This document shows, piece after piece, positions 25,701-37,479 of a stretch of DNA of 64,000 nucleotides. Position 1 is the first letter of the stretch. Each line of letters starts with the position of its first letter. Position numbers and translations under genes: made by a program. The notes beneath the pieces were generated by a model that had not been told where the DNA came from, made no database searches, and saw nothing but the letters and a program-made list of their open reading frames with translations. Origin of the DNA: Lunularia cruciata. Taxonomy: Eukaryota > Streptophyta > Marchantiopsida > Lunulariales > Lunulariaceae. Location: assembly GCA_948567375.1 (NCBI GenBank), contig OX419760.1, forward strand, positions 4,402,001 to 4,466,000, given 5' to 3'.

Positions 25701-26500
25701 GACAATGTTGTGACACACTCTACAATTCATACAATGGTGCAACAAGCAAAGCAAGGAGCACTACTTCATGCACTTGCACATTCACAACTTGGAAATTGAC
25801 TCAAGAAAATAGTAAAAAAAGTAGGGCAAAATGTAGCTTCTTTACTATTAATAATTGCTTGATTGGTCAAGCATGAACTATCAATCACAAGCACACAACT
25901 CAACTCTCACAACCACTAGTGGCAATGGCTTCAATCCATGGATCCAATGATTATACCAAGCAATTTAATCTACTTACAAGAATCAAGTCTCTAAAAATAG
26001 GGTTCCCTTGAGAGACAAACAAAATAATGATCAAAGAACCCTTCCTATATATCTAATGATCAAAGAACCACATATATTTTGTCTCTCCCTTACACAATTT
26101 GATGAGGTCTTCCAATCCTCTATGTTTTCTATGCGATTGCACTTTTCTTATATATGGCTGCCTAAACCCTCAAAAGAAATCTTTTGTCCCTTTTTAACAA
26201 CACTCTAACTATGAATGTTATCTTTCATGCCTCATAAAAACAATTACCTAATGGCTCCTTCCCCTAGATTCTCTTCACTAAATATACATTCCCTAATGTA
26301 GTCAAAGTGCCACCTTTAGCTTTAATTACTACTTGTCTTGTTGTTATTGTACATTCCCAAATGATAGCTTCTCATATCTAATGGTACACATTGGTCTATA
26401 GGTTGTTTCCTTACAAATCTTGTAAGATGTTAGGATCTCACAATACATCTTTCTCTTTTGTACATTCCTATAGAGGATATTTCATGAACTTACTATTTGC
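22707..26500 (-). mobile_element. Decayed LTR element fragment with gag and retropepsin (element B)
   Basis: Minus strand. An LTR-like stretch (about 26,450-25,550, with a TATA-like CCATATATAAG near 26,155) leads to a gag domain (about 25,000-24,600; the segment with IQEIIQRFQYISSMI is diagnostic), a degraded zinc-knuckle region near 23,950 and a retropepsin domain (about 23,230-22,900; RRGHCPIGVLPKIPI). The element is cut off after the protease by the family D fragment. It is broken many times and poor in CpG, so it is old. Confidence 0.6.
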
Positions 26501-27900
26501 TTTTTTGTCATAACGCCTTTTTGACCCTTGACAATGAAGACACAATATGCTTCAATACTTCTTGAATGTTATTGTGCTTGGTGATCCACTCAAATCTTGA
26601 TGTCTTCACCAAAGATCAATCAATGATGTGTAGCCACATGAGCATAATAATAGATGAACAATTGGTAAAAACATACTAATGCATAAGATGCCCAAAATAT
26701 TATAGTATCCTTAGGAGTTGACCAATCAATAATTGCTTTGATTTTCTACTCTTCCATCTTGATCCCTTTTATTGAGACCTTATGACCCAAGAAAGTAAAC
26801 TCTTTTTGCTAAAAGGGACAATAAGACCTCTTGCAATAGAACTTCGACTTGCATAGTTTTCTTACAATTTATCATACATGTATCTTGTGTTTTACCTCAA
26901 TCTTACAATAAATTAAAATTTTATCCAAGAATACCACATATCAATCCGATAGCACTTCCAACACCCAATGCATTTGATCCATGAAAACTACCAAAGCATT
27001 AGTAAGCCCAAAAGGTAAATTCTCCATTCAGAATGTCCATACTTTGTGCAAAAGGTAGTCTTTTACACATTCTTTTTATCAATGGAAATTTTCCAATACT
27101 TGCTTTGAAGATCCAACTTTGAGAAGTATCATGCTCTACTTAATTGATCCAACAAGTTTGCAATTCAAGGCAAGGATACTCATCCTTCACAATTTGTTCA
27201 TTAAGGCCATGGTAGTCAATACAAAGTCAAATTCCTCCATCCTTCTTTGGTACAAAGAGTACTAGTGCTTCCCAAGAAGATGTACTATATCATATGAAAT
27301 CCTTCTCCAACAATTGGGTCAATATTGTTTCAAGTTCCTCCAGCTCCTTCAATCAATGAGAGCCGTAAGATTGGTCTACTCATTAGAGTACTACTTAGCA
27401 ATAACTCAATCTTGACAGGCATATCTTGATCAAAGAGTAGTCTATTTGGAAGATCATCTAGAAATGCAACTAAAAACTCTTGATCATCTAGAAATACAAC
27501 TAAAACCCTTATCTTGGTGTTGTATTTGAATTTTTTGTGAGGTCCAATCAAATTGAATCTTATGATATTCAAGCCAAGACAAATCTAGAATGACATTATA
27601 GTGTAGGGGATCTATTATAAACCTCATACACTCTAAATACTCTTTCCTAATCTTGAATGTAACAAGATATGAGGTACAGAATACAAAATGTTTTCTACCA
27701 TTTGCCATCATTAATCTACTACTAAATATTAGCTTGATAGAAATACATAATTCCTTTGCTAGTTGCATTGACATGTAATTCTTAGAACTCTTACAATCAA
27801 CCAAAATCCTACTACAATGACTACATATCATACCTTGCAAGTGTATCAAACTTGCATAGGTCAAGCCTTCCATCCCGTCACAAAAAATCAAGTTCACAAT
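26501..27900 (-). mobile_element. Chromovirus (Ty3/gypsy) protease-RT fragment
   Basis: On the minus strand it aligns with the plus-strand chromovirus at 48,870-50,530. The protease part holds SSKNYMSMQLAKEL and MMANGRKHFVFCT (about 27,800-27,690), and RT pieces follow down to about 26,510, including the FLGHK region near 26,790. It belongs with the LTR at 29,847-30,258, from which it is separated by a Tat-type LTR. It is heavily decayed. Confidence 0.75.
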
Positions 27901-29745
27901 AAGTGGCTTGATATCTCTTCTTATGATTTTTTTTTCCTTGATCCTTTGGGGTAAAGCTGGTGCTTTACCCCAAAGACATGATCTTTGTACCTTCAATGTT
28001 ACTCCATCTAAGCTTTCTTCTTCTTCTTCAACTTTGCTTGGCTCTGCAGCTATAACTTGCGCACTTCTCTTTGATCTTGCTGTCCTTGGAAATACCAAGG
28101 CAACCTCTCTTGCTCACTTGTCTTCTAACTCAATTGCAGGTAACTCTAGACAAGGCTTGTCTCTTCCTTCCATGTGATTGATTGCCGTGTGGAACTCTCT
28201 TTCTTCTTCTCCAACAACCTCTTTCCATGATTGCTGAACTTCAAGTTCTCCATCACTCTTGCTGCCGGACTTCCCACTTTGTAGAGTGAACTTTTATTTT
28301 TCTCCCAAGTCTTCACACTTCAACTTGGTTTCTCCTTCTAATTCTTCCTCCAAAGATGGGTCCTTCACTACTACCAGTGCTGTCTTTGTTAGCCTTCTCA
28401 TCTTTTGTGGCTATGTTGGCAATATTCTTCCCTTGGATCTACTTCTCTTTCTTGGTATGGGGATGTCCACTGACACTATCCTTTCCTTCCCACTCTTGAA
28501 GTAGTGATCATTGCCTTCTCACACCTGCTTGATGTAATATTGCTCATCTCCATCCGCTTCTCTTCTTAAATCAAGGTGAAAGTGGGACACCATCCTTCCT
28601 CTCTCTCCAAGCTGAGTTAGTTTAATCCAAAGTAGAAGTGAGCTATGAAGGGTATGAAGTAGTGGGGTGGCATATCCATTCTCCAACTGATAATCATCTG
28701 ATCTACATGCTGGTGCAAACACTTTGCCCAATCTATTGCCTCTCCTACAAACATCTGGTGAAAGAACATTGCATATTGCATCATTACATAAGTGGTTTGC
28801 TCTAGCTTAAACATAGCCATCATTGCATTGACAATCCCTCTTTGAATTGGGTCCTTATAACTATCCACCTTGTACTCATTCTTGTACTCATTGAAGGTCT
28901 ACTGAAAGATTCTTCACCTTGGCGGTTTCTTTTGAAGAATCACACTTCCAATAGAAGGTGACTCCTCCTACTTCCCTTTCTTCTCCCCCCAAGACTAATC
29001 TCCAATCCAACTTAGTCCATCAAGTTGGATTTCCTTTTGCCTTGGAACCGTCTTTGCAATTGTTGGTATGAATTTTTGCCATGACCCGTGGAAAGCTCAA
29101 ATTCCAATTCCATGCCAAAAATGTGATGCAAAGTCTGTTCAAGACTTCAATCCTTGTCATTACATCTAATCAGTAAATTCCAAGATCCCTCACCACACTT
29201 TTCTTACTTCCCTTTGGGACCATTGTGTGCTTCCTTACTCTTGGTCTCTAAAAGATCAACCCTTCTCCAAAACCCAAGATTCTAACTCCTTTGGGACAAC
29301 CATTGAGAGGCATGGGATATCTTTGTGACATTGAAAAATTCCTTCAACAAAGTCTTAATCTTTTAGTCTTTTTCTGATTGATCATTCTTCAGTCAATCTT
29401 CAATTGACATGCTATTTCTGGATGTCTATTTTTTGTCACTCTCAATATCATCTTGATGTTGAGGTAGTTGCTTTCTTTACCCATACATTCTTGATTGGCT
29501 ACACACTGGGAAAGGTTGTTACAAGTTCTTTGGATTGGGTTGCGCATCTTGATATAAAGTCCTTTGTCTTTGGTTCCATACTTCCATTTGTTCAACTCAA
29601 GTTCTTTGGACTTTGACCCAAAACTTCGGGTCTATGCCAAACACATGATTCTTCTTATTTCTTCCCTATTTAGCCTTCCTTTGGCTTTAATAACGCACTT
29701 CTTCTTTAAAACTCATAAAAAATGTGGGTATCATACAAAGCATGA
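27901..29745 (-). mobile_element. Tat-type long LTR fragment inserted in the chromovirus
   Basis: On the minus strand it starts near 29,745 with ATACCCACATTTTTT, like the 3' LTR of element A (TGTGGTGCCCACATTTTTTG). It contains the same LTR-borne coding segment: YKDPIQRGIVNAMMAMFKLE near 28,860 and PPHYFIPFIAHFYFGLN near 28,670, then MVSHFHLDLRREADGDEQYY. It is interrupted at its inner end by chromovirus sequence at about 27,900. It is an old, broken copy. Confidence 0.75.
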
Positions 29746-29846
29746 AATGATGCTTTAGTAGTACATGGACACTAAATCCCAATGGTTTGGAGGAAATAGA
29801 CTTGGTGATCTATAGATTCCATCAATCTCATTTTTGCTCTAATATT

Positions 29847-30258
29847 GATCTAGAAGGTCAAGGAGAGAAATAGGAGAATGGAAGATTAGAGTGGAAGATC
29901 ACATTGGAACTCTCAAATTACAAAAACTACTAATGCTTAGTATGAGCTTGGGCTTTGATGTTAATAGTAAAGACTATAAACATATAGAAGACTATTGAGA
30001 AGCTTCCAAGAAAACTTATGTTTCAAAGTTGCCTTCTTAAAGTGCAAGCTAAGCTACCCAAGAAGGTTTCTTCTAGAAGTCACCTACTTGGCATATAAGC
30101 TAAACTAACCATTAACTTGGTGTGAAAGTTACCCAATCCTTGGAAGGTATCTAGAAGCTTCTCATTAAGAAGCATACTCATTTCTAGCTATATTTGGCTT
30201 ATTTCTTATTGACTCATTAGCCTTTGCTAACTTGTGTGCTAACTCCATGTTATTACAA
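29847..30258 (-). repeat. Chromovirus LTR (minus strand, 5' LTR)
   Basis: The reverse complement starts near TGTAATAACATGGAGTT and ends near CTTCTAGATC. It aligns with the plus-strand LTR at 52,465-52,878, including the AGAAGCTTC-rich block, the region before CCAAAGCC and the block TTCTCCTATTTCTCTCCTTG. Next to its inner end, TATTAGAGCAAAAATGAG resembles an initiator-Met primer-binding site. Confidence 0.75.
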
Positions 30259-31489
30259 TTTCCAATTCCTACATGACAACAACTTAGTTTTTGGGATGGA
30301 TCAAATCCAGCCTAATCCATTTCCTATTTTCTCATCTTGCCTTCATTGCAAGCAAAATTGAACTCCCCTACCTCAAGGAGTTACTAGAGTAAGCATTCCA
30401 CTGACTATCCTTCAATTTGATATTTGTGACCCTATTTCTTATGCCACTTATATTGGTTAAAGGCACTTTGTTACCTTTATTGATGACTTTGCAAGGTATA
30501 CTTTTTGGTACCTGTTAAAGTTTAAGCAAAAAATTTTAACTTGCTTGTAGGAGTATATCACCTATGTAGAAATGCAACTTGAGTTGAAGGTTTGTGTGCT
30601 ACATTCAAACAATTGGAATGAATACAAGTCTACAACATTTCATATTTTTTGTAAAGGAAAAGATAACATGTGTTAGTTCAACATAGCATACACTTCTTGG
30701 GAAAATGGTGTTGCAGAGCACAAGAACAAAACCTTGGTGAAAGCAATTTTCTCTATGTTGCTAGCATCTGGACTCCCCCAGCCTTACCAAGGAAAGGCAT
30801 TACAAACTGCAAACTTTCTATAGAATTGAAGTCCCTTTAGGCCAACCCCTCTAATGCTTCACCATTCCAGCTCTTGTTTGGTCATAAACCTAACCCACCT
30901 CTAATTTGAGTTTTTGGTTTTATTGCCTATCCATGTTCAACCTTCCTCTAGGTCTAAACTTGATTCCAAATCTTACAAATGCATTTTTCTAGGTTATGAC
31001 CAGGAAAGCAAAGCCTACACACTACAAAGCATTTTTGATAATTGCGTATTTCTATCTAGAGATTTATAGTTGCTAGAACATACCATTTTAGATCATGAGT
31101 GTGCTAAGATCAAGGTGATCAATTGGATCTCATTTATGATCCACAACTGTTCTCTCCTTCTCCTTCTCCCACTTTATCTTAGTCAACTTGTATCAACAAT
31201 TCTCACAATTCTTAATCAACTCATCCCAACACCATTATAGTTACATAAATTCCTCCTCCATTGCCTTCTCCAATACAATCTTATCTTCAAATGTTGGTTG
31301 TTCAAACAATTCTCCATGATCTTCTCCCATTGTCTATACTAGGAGGCTTAAACCTCACATTTCTCCAAATGTAGTTCAATAGTTTTCACTACATCAAGGC
31401 ACTAGAGTTTGCACTACAGCCCAAAAATATTATGCAATGTTAGAGGCTGTTAATGCATTCAATGTGCATTATTTTCCATTAGACTGTAA

Positions 31490-31927
31490 TGTCACGCCAT
31501 TTGTAGTTCCGCATCTAGCTGCTCGGACACTGGAGTTCCAGTGATAGTAGTTAGAGTTATTCTAGTAGTTTCTCAGGGACTACTTTCCGACAGTCTGATT
31601 TGGTGTTCAGGGTATTGACTTCACGGTGGGGTCCACCGTCACTTTGCACCGTTTGCACCATCAAGTGTGCAGTCATCGGGACCGTTAGGGTTCCAGTCCA
31701 GGGGGGTATAGTTTCGAAGTGAGCTCCAGAGAGCTCACTTCTTTGATGTTGAGCCTTCGAGTTCCTGGCTATGGTGGATAGAGGCCGGTGAGCGTCACCT
31801 GGATTCTCTATACTTGAGTGGGTGTGGCTTGACTGTAATCAGTGCCCAATTGTTGGCAATTTATAGAGTGACAGATCAAGTACTTATTTGAGTTGATTTG
31901 AGTTGAAAGTGTTAAGCAATCTGATTA
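31490..31927 (+). repeat. Terminal repeat A1 of element C
   Basis: It starts TGTCACGCCATTTGTAG and ends GCAATCTGATTA. It aligns along its length with A2 (40,767-41,218) and is followed directly by leader sequence (CATCAGAGAAG) that A2 does not have. Confidence 0.9.
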
Positions 31928-33331
31928 CATCAGAGAAGTGAAGTCAGGGGGAAATTGGGTGCAGGAACGTTGAGTGTTGGTGGTATCTCCAAGCTCGGTG
32001 GACCGTGGTAGCTCGATTCAAGTTCTGTGTTTCCCTAGTGTGCAGAAGCTCATTCAAGTGATTTAGATTTGGCAGTTAGGCGGACGGTGTGCGGAAGCAC
32101 TGGCCAAATTTTGAGCAAAGAAGGAGCAATTTTTGAGCAGTGTTGTGATTTTGAGCTCAGGAGGTGAAGGCAGGACCAATTTGCTGCGAGTTGGGCTCAG
32201 AAAGTGAAATTGAAGGTGGAGTTGGGAAGCTCTTTTCATGAAATTGTAATTTGGAAAAACCCGTTTTGTCAAATTGGCTCGAGTGGAAAGTTAGCGGGGG
32301 ATTTGGCGGACAGCCATCTTTAGGGTTTATGTCAGATTTTGGGCCAGATTTGGAGGAGTTTTTGCTGTTTGGCCAAATTTGGAGGAGTTTCGCTAGTTTG
32401 GAGGACTTTCACAGATTTGGAGAAGTTTTGCCAATTTTGGAGGAGGTTTGAAGTGGCAACAAGAAAGGCCTCATTTGGCTGAATTTTGGCATTTCAAGGC
32501 TTCGAGGCATAGGGCTGTGGGCTATGAAGGCCTAGAAGGGCCAGCTAGCTAGCTTGCTGGCGTGAGGCTAGCTAGTTTAGAGTAGATCTTGGTCATTGGT
32601 TGGCAAAATCTGCTTTTCCTGCTAGATTGTGCGCAACAAGGTTTGACCCCTAGATCTCTTGTTCCTAGACTGGTGCCCTAGCCAACTGGTTCACCTTCAC
32701 TTGTTGTCCTAGTGACTGCGCCACTGTTATCTATACACATGTAGCTTTGGCTAGGAGAGACAGTTTGATCCCATTCTTGGTGATCCTGGTAGCTTAGGAT
32801 TTAGATCCAAACTGCTCTTATGTCAAATGCCAAATGGTGGCAGAGTCAATCCCGTGTTGTGTTATGAGATGGAGGGTTTTTGTTTAGATTTCTTGTGATT
32901 GGATCCCCTCTATTCTCTGCTTCCTGTTTGTGCACCATGTTTGTGTGAGGTGCCTTGACTTTTGAGCGTTGGTGCTCTGGTGTGCTCTCGGTGGTGAGGC
33001 TGGAGTGATGACCAGTCAGACTACCTTTGTTTCTCTCCGGTGAGGCAGAAAGTGATGACTTGCAGACCGTGAGAGTGCGTGTTATGATGGCAGGTTACAG
33101 GTTGCCTTTCCCCTAGTGTAGTTATCTTGGTTAGAGTTACATTAGTGGGTGGTGTCTAGTTGGTGTTGGCACTTGGTGGGGCACTTGGTGTTGCAGTTGG
33201 TGGTTTGGGTTTGCTGTTGTAGTTATGTGGTCACGTCGGAGTTCTTTGGAGATTCCAAAGGAGTTAGCCTTGCAGTACGCAGTGGGTTTACTCGGAGTGG
33301 TGCTCGATATTAGTCTGTATCTCAGGTCCCA
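31928..33331 (+). other. Leader of element C
   Basis: About 1.4 kb between A1 and gag. It contains TGGTATCTCCAAGC near 31,981, a possible but unplaced primer-binding site; repeated TTTGGAGGAGTTT-like units around 32,350-32,450; and a tRNA-like segment on the minus strand near 32,626-32,695. The same features occur in copy 2. Confidence 0.7.
32626..32695 (-). other. tRNA-like sequence in the leader of element C
   Basis: On the minus strand ACCAGTTGGCTAGGGCACC resembles a tRNA D-arm with A box, and AGGGGTCAAACCT resembles a T-arm with B box, at tRNA-like spacing. Copy 2 has the same segment with a cleaner T-arm (TAGGGTTCAAACCCTA, near 45,280). It is probably a tRNA-derived (SINE-like) piece carried by the element, not a working tRNA gene. 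Confidence 0.5.
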
Positions 33332-34840
33332 ATGAGGGAGGAGATTGACTCTGAGTTGGAGTCCGACACAGGAGCTGATTCAGTTGAGAGTGCACTTGGT
33401 GTGTCTGCACCGTTGTTGTGGGACATGGATGAGATTTATGGGGCCTCCAAAGGCCCTAGGCGTTACTCTGGTACAGTGGGTATCATTGAGTTGGATGACT
33501 TCATCCAAGAGTTTGATAGTTGGTGTGATCTACAGCAGATGCGGAACCCAACTTTGTTCACACCCTTCATGGCATGGAAGGGGTTGTTTCAGCATCTAGA
33601 GGGTCCACCGATGGATGACTACCATGAATTCAGGAGAGCTCATTTGGAGGAGATTGAGTTATGGAGACAGTATTGGTCTCCACACTACATCTCCATTACT
33701 TCAGGCTCGGTGGCCAGGAGTAGATCGGCTGTACCCATGAGTTCTAGCTTGAGTAGTGTTGGTGGAGCTAGTTGAGGTGCACTAGCTGGAGATAGTGCTA
33801 CTACGAGTGGAGGTACCGCTGCAAGAGGTGGTGTGGTACCGGGGTTTAGCCCCATGGTTGAGTTCTTCCTATGTTTCAGGTAGAACTACAAGGGAGTGCG
33901 GACTGACAAGCTGAGGAGCCTGCAGGAGTTCCAGCGGAAGGCTGGAGAGAGCCTACGCGAGGCATACACTCGCATGAGGCGGCTGATCAGTTTCACTCAG
34001 GGAGTTACTGAGGCCCAGGCAGTCCAGTTTTGGTATGGGATACTGGATAGGGAGTTGCGACGTAGAGTTCGCCCACTTTGGCAGTAGTCTTTGGTTTGGC
34101 TGAGCGTATTGAGCTCAACATGGTGGAGGAGAGAGTGGTGATATCTGGATTTGGTAGAGAGACCTCATCCATGGTTGTGACTTCTTCTAGAGTGCAGCAG
34201 AGTGCACCACGCCTAGTTGGTTTTCAAGGACAGGGTGGACAGCCCAAATCCTATGGAGCGAGTGGAGGGCCTAGTGGAGTTAGACCCTTACCCTCATTTT
34301 TGGGTCAGTAGCAGCCAGTGAGTGGTGGTGTTGCTTGTTGGACTTGTGGTGGACCTCACCATAGGAGAGAGTGTACTCAGGGCAGCGGACCTGATACCTC
34401 TGGTGCATCATAGCCAGCACAGAGGCAGTGTGAGCACTACCACAGATTTGGTCACACTAGTGACCGGTGTTTTGACCTACACCCGGAGTTACGGAGTGGT
34501 AGGGCTGCTATGGCAGGTAGTAGAGGAGCTCCAGTTCATGGAGGACAAGGTGGTAGAGGTGGTGGTAGAGGATCTACACCTAGTAGGGATGCAGTAACTG
34601 CCCTTACTTTTGACACAGCTATGGCTACTCGGATTGAGCAGTTGGAGCAGAGATTGGCTAGTATGGCTATTGCTCAAAGGAGATCAGATTCGGGTCCTGA
34701 GGCTTCCACCTCATATGCTGGTGATAGAGATGCTTTGGACTTCATGTGCGGAGCAGCACAGGTGGATGCATCTGCAGCAGTGACTAGGAGTGTAGTACGT
34801 GCTCCAGAGCCTAGAGGAGCATAGTGGAGTTGGACCCACA
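33332..34840 (+). pseudogene. gag region of element C copy 1
   Basis: It starts with an acidic N-terminus (MREEIDSELESDTGADS) and a region with WCDLQQMRN and GLFQHLEGPPMDDYHEF. A retrotransposon gag segment follows (FQRKAGESLREAYTRMRRL near 33,930). Two zinc-knuckle-like motifs come next: CWTCGGPHHRREC near 34,338 and CEHYHRFGHTSDRC near 34,430. The nucleocapsid motifs would bind RNA. It is a broken fossil. Confidence 0.75.
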
Positions 34841-35269
34841 GAGAGGAGAGGTTGGGAGACAGGTCAGACTTCCCCAGTCTTTCACGCTATCTGAGGCATT
34901 GCAGACGACATCCATGGTTCCTACACGTCCCAGTGCAAGTGTGGTAGGTGGTGATGGATTACATGATGGACTACCTGCTAGTCAGCCACCTACTACTACA
35001 CAGACTGAGTCTAGCATGATGTTGGGGGCGGCTCAGCTGATTATGCGGCATCCTTTGTTTTCAGCCAGTGACATGTTTACATTGGGAGTTGACCCAGCCC
35101 CAATGTTCCGGTTGGCTGCCATGTTGTGTGAGAGTTGGGATGGTGCAGTTCCTACTACTAGAGCAGAGGTGGTTGGTAGTGGAGCTGACTTGGTTAAGGA
35201 GCATGGGATCCGTTCAGCGACCAGTGGTTTATGGTAGGCAGCAACGGCTAGACTGGAGGAGCTGCCAGC

Positions 35270-35760
35270 TAGACCGGCCTTTGAGAGAGTGCAGTTTACA
35301 CCTAGTGTTGTCCTATTGGATAACCATAGGGGGATTTTTCGTTTGGTGGGACCTTCAGGGAAGGTCTATACACCACAAAGAGTCTTGTTAGACTCTGGTG
35401 CGTAGCCCCTTATGTTGGGGAAGGCTGCAGTTGTCGGTCTGGAGTTACGGAAGACTGATGTGGAGAGGTGTCCATGTCAGATCCAGACATCTCTTGGTGG
35501 TGGTTTGACACAGTACATCACACGTGGAGAGCTTGTTGTCCAGGTTCAGCCTGGTCATCCGACTGATAGCTTGGTGGTGAGAGCTTAGGCTATTGCGACG
35601 ATAGCTGAGTCATATGATGTGCTAGTTGGGGGAGCAGTGTTATACCCTATGGGTTTCAGCATTGACTATTGGGAGGAGACAACCTCTTATAGACCTGGTT
35701 GGCAGTCCGGTGAAGGACGGGTATGTCGCCTACCAGTACGCTTCAGTAGTGGCAGTCTTG
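35270..35760 (+). pseudogene. Retropepsin region of element C copy 1
   Basis: An aspartic protease-like segment with the LLDSGA catalytic motif near 35,385, followed by the LVVRA and YDVLVGGAVLYPMGFSIDYW segments (to about 35,675), which match the end of plant Ty3/gypsy proteases. It lies between gag and the methyltransferase. Confidence 0.75.
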
Positions 35761-36104
35761 GCTCACTATAGTCCGGGACCATGGCAGCATCAGTTTTGGC
35801 TTTCAGCGGTGCAGTTACTTGGCCTGGTGACTTGTTGGAGGGGAATGCCCATGCAAAGGATACTCCAGTACCAAGGGAGATCACTCGGCTTTGGAGTATG
35901 AGTGGGATTGTTCCATCCACCTTGGATGTTCTATTGTGGAGTTCAAAGGAGGCATTGCAGCAGCATGCAGATCAGTTGGTGCAACACGCTTGGAGTGGAG
36001 CCTTCGTACCATTAGGGGATGAGTGTAAGGATGAGCCTCTAGAGGCAATTTCTTTGACACCTCTAGATACCACACTCATTGCTTGGCAGTATCCAGTAGA
36101 GGGG

Positions 36105-37075
36105 ATATGTCTATTGGAGTTGTTTGGTGGGATCAACACCAGACTAGCTGCGGTGTTACAGGCGGGTATACGAGTACAGAGGTACTTGTATGTAGAGAGA
36201 GATGAGATTGCTAGGCAAGTCTCTCTACATCATGTGGCACACTTGGCTTATTGGTATCCAGAGTTATTACCGATGTCAGCAGTCAGAGGTTACCAAAAGG
36301 CCTTACCAGGAGACATTTCCTTACTGGGGGTGCATGACCTAGAGAGACATGGGCCTATTCACTTGGTGATTTCTGGATGGCCATGTCAGGGACATACACG
36401 TGCAGGCCGCGGTTTGGGTCTTCAGGATCCTCATTTTGGTGTGTTTTGGGAGATGTTACGGATACTACGACATCTCCAAGTTCATCAGTCTATTTCTCCA
36501 GCTTACCTTTTGGAGAACGTTCCATTGATGGGTGATTCTCACACTAGAGTGGTGGCAAGTACACATCAGGTCCATTCATGGATGGGACCTGCTGTATTGT
36601 TAGATGCAGCCAGCGTGGGATCATGGGCTCATCGTCTTTGGTGGACAAACCTCTTACCCAGAGAGGTTCTACAGCGTAGTTATGATGGGATTCAGCGACT
36701 AGACCACATTCTTGTTGATGATATCTTGGATGCTGGACGTCAGTCTTAGACAATGGTAGTGGCTGATAGGTCACCTATGGCAGTGGTGAACCTAGTTGGA
36801 CAGCCTAGAGCTGCATTTCCCACACTCATGAGTTTCCTTGCCTCTCATGCTTTTTGAGAGGGAGGACCTGGACTTGTTTGGGACTCATAGTTACAGCAGT
36901 TGGTGGAGCCCAATGCTGATGAGAGAGAGCGGGCGATGGGTTTTTGCACCGGTATTACCGCTATTCCAGCAGTGTCATAGGCATCTAGGCGTCAGGTGTT
37001 AGGTTAGGCTATGGACCTAAACTGTTTGACCTGGATTGTGAGCCTTGGCTTGGCAGAGCAGCGTAGGATGCGCTT
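36105..37075 (+). pseudogene. Cytosine-5 DNA methyltransferase domain inside element C
   Basis: The enzyme family transfers a methyl group from S-adenosylmethionine to C5 of cytosine in DNA. Motifs appear in the conventional order: motif I LLELFGG (cofactor loop) near 36,111; motif IV SGWPCQGHTRAGR with the catalytic Cys near 36,381; motif VI LLENVP near 36,507; a motif VIII-like AHRLWWTNLLP near 36,627; and a motif IX-X-like segment (RERAMGF, later MDLNCLTWI) from about 36,920 to 37,060. The unrearranged order and the HRLWW-N-LP block point to a DNMT3-like relative rather than plant DRM. It sits between protease and RT. This is a fossil copy, so activity is not implied. Confidence 0.87.
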
Positions 37076-37129
37076 GATAGGCATCACCACTCGGACACTT
37101 GTGAGCCCTGTGCCTATCAAGACGATTCA

Positions 37130-37450
37130 AGCACATGCTGGGGGCGATGGACCAAGTGGACATGGTATTCTTGGGACACATCCAATAGCTACTAGGGAGA
37201 GTGGTCTACTTGGAGTCCATCCAGGTGAGCGTGGGCTACTTGGATTACACCCTTGGTCCACATGGGATGCAGCTAGAGGACGTGTGGAGCTTGCAGCCAG
37301 AGTGGAGGGAGTTTTTCGCACAAAGATTGGGACCTCTAGTGGTTGAGAGCATGACACTATTGCTCCCAAGGGCCCAGTGTAGCAGCCAGTCAATACGTCT
37401 CCCACTCCTACTTTAGTTACAGAGGATACTTGGGATCTTGGACCCAAGCT
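37130..37450 (+). pseudogene. Linker between methyltransferase and RT, with GLLGxHP repeats
   Basis: A short region encoding three spaced copies of a GxLGxHP motif (GILGTHP, GLLGVHP, GLLGLHP; about 37,162-37,250), with Gly and Arg between them. It resembles a flexible linker. The function is unknown. Confidence 0.5.
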
Positions 37451-37479
37451 TACTGGAGAGGAAAGACGGAGGGTTTGGA

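Noticed and set aside
32626-32695. Minus-strand tRNA gene
   Set aside because: The D-arm and T-arm look tRNA-like, but the acceptor stem and anticodon arm do not pair well and the block lies inside the repeated leader of a retroelement. It is listed only as tRNA-like.
36105-37075. Methyltransferase as an independent host gene into which an element inserted
   Set aside because: It lies in the same orientation between retropepsin and RT, no introns are evident, and the whole block is enclosed by the element's terminal repeats.
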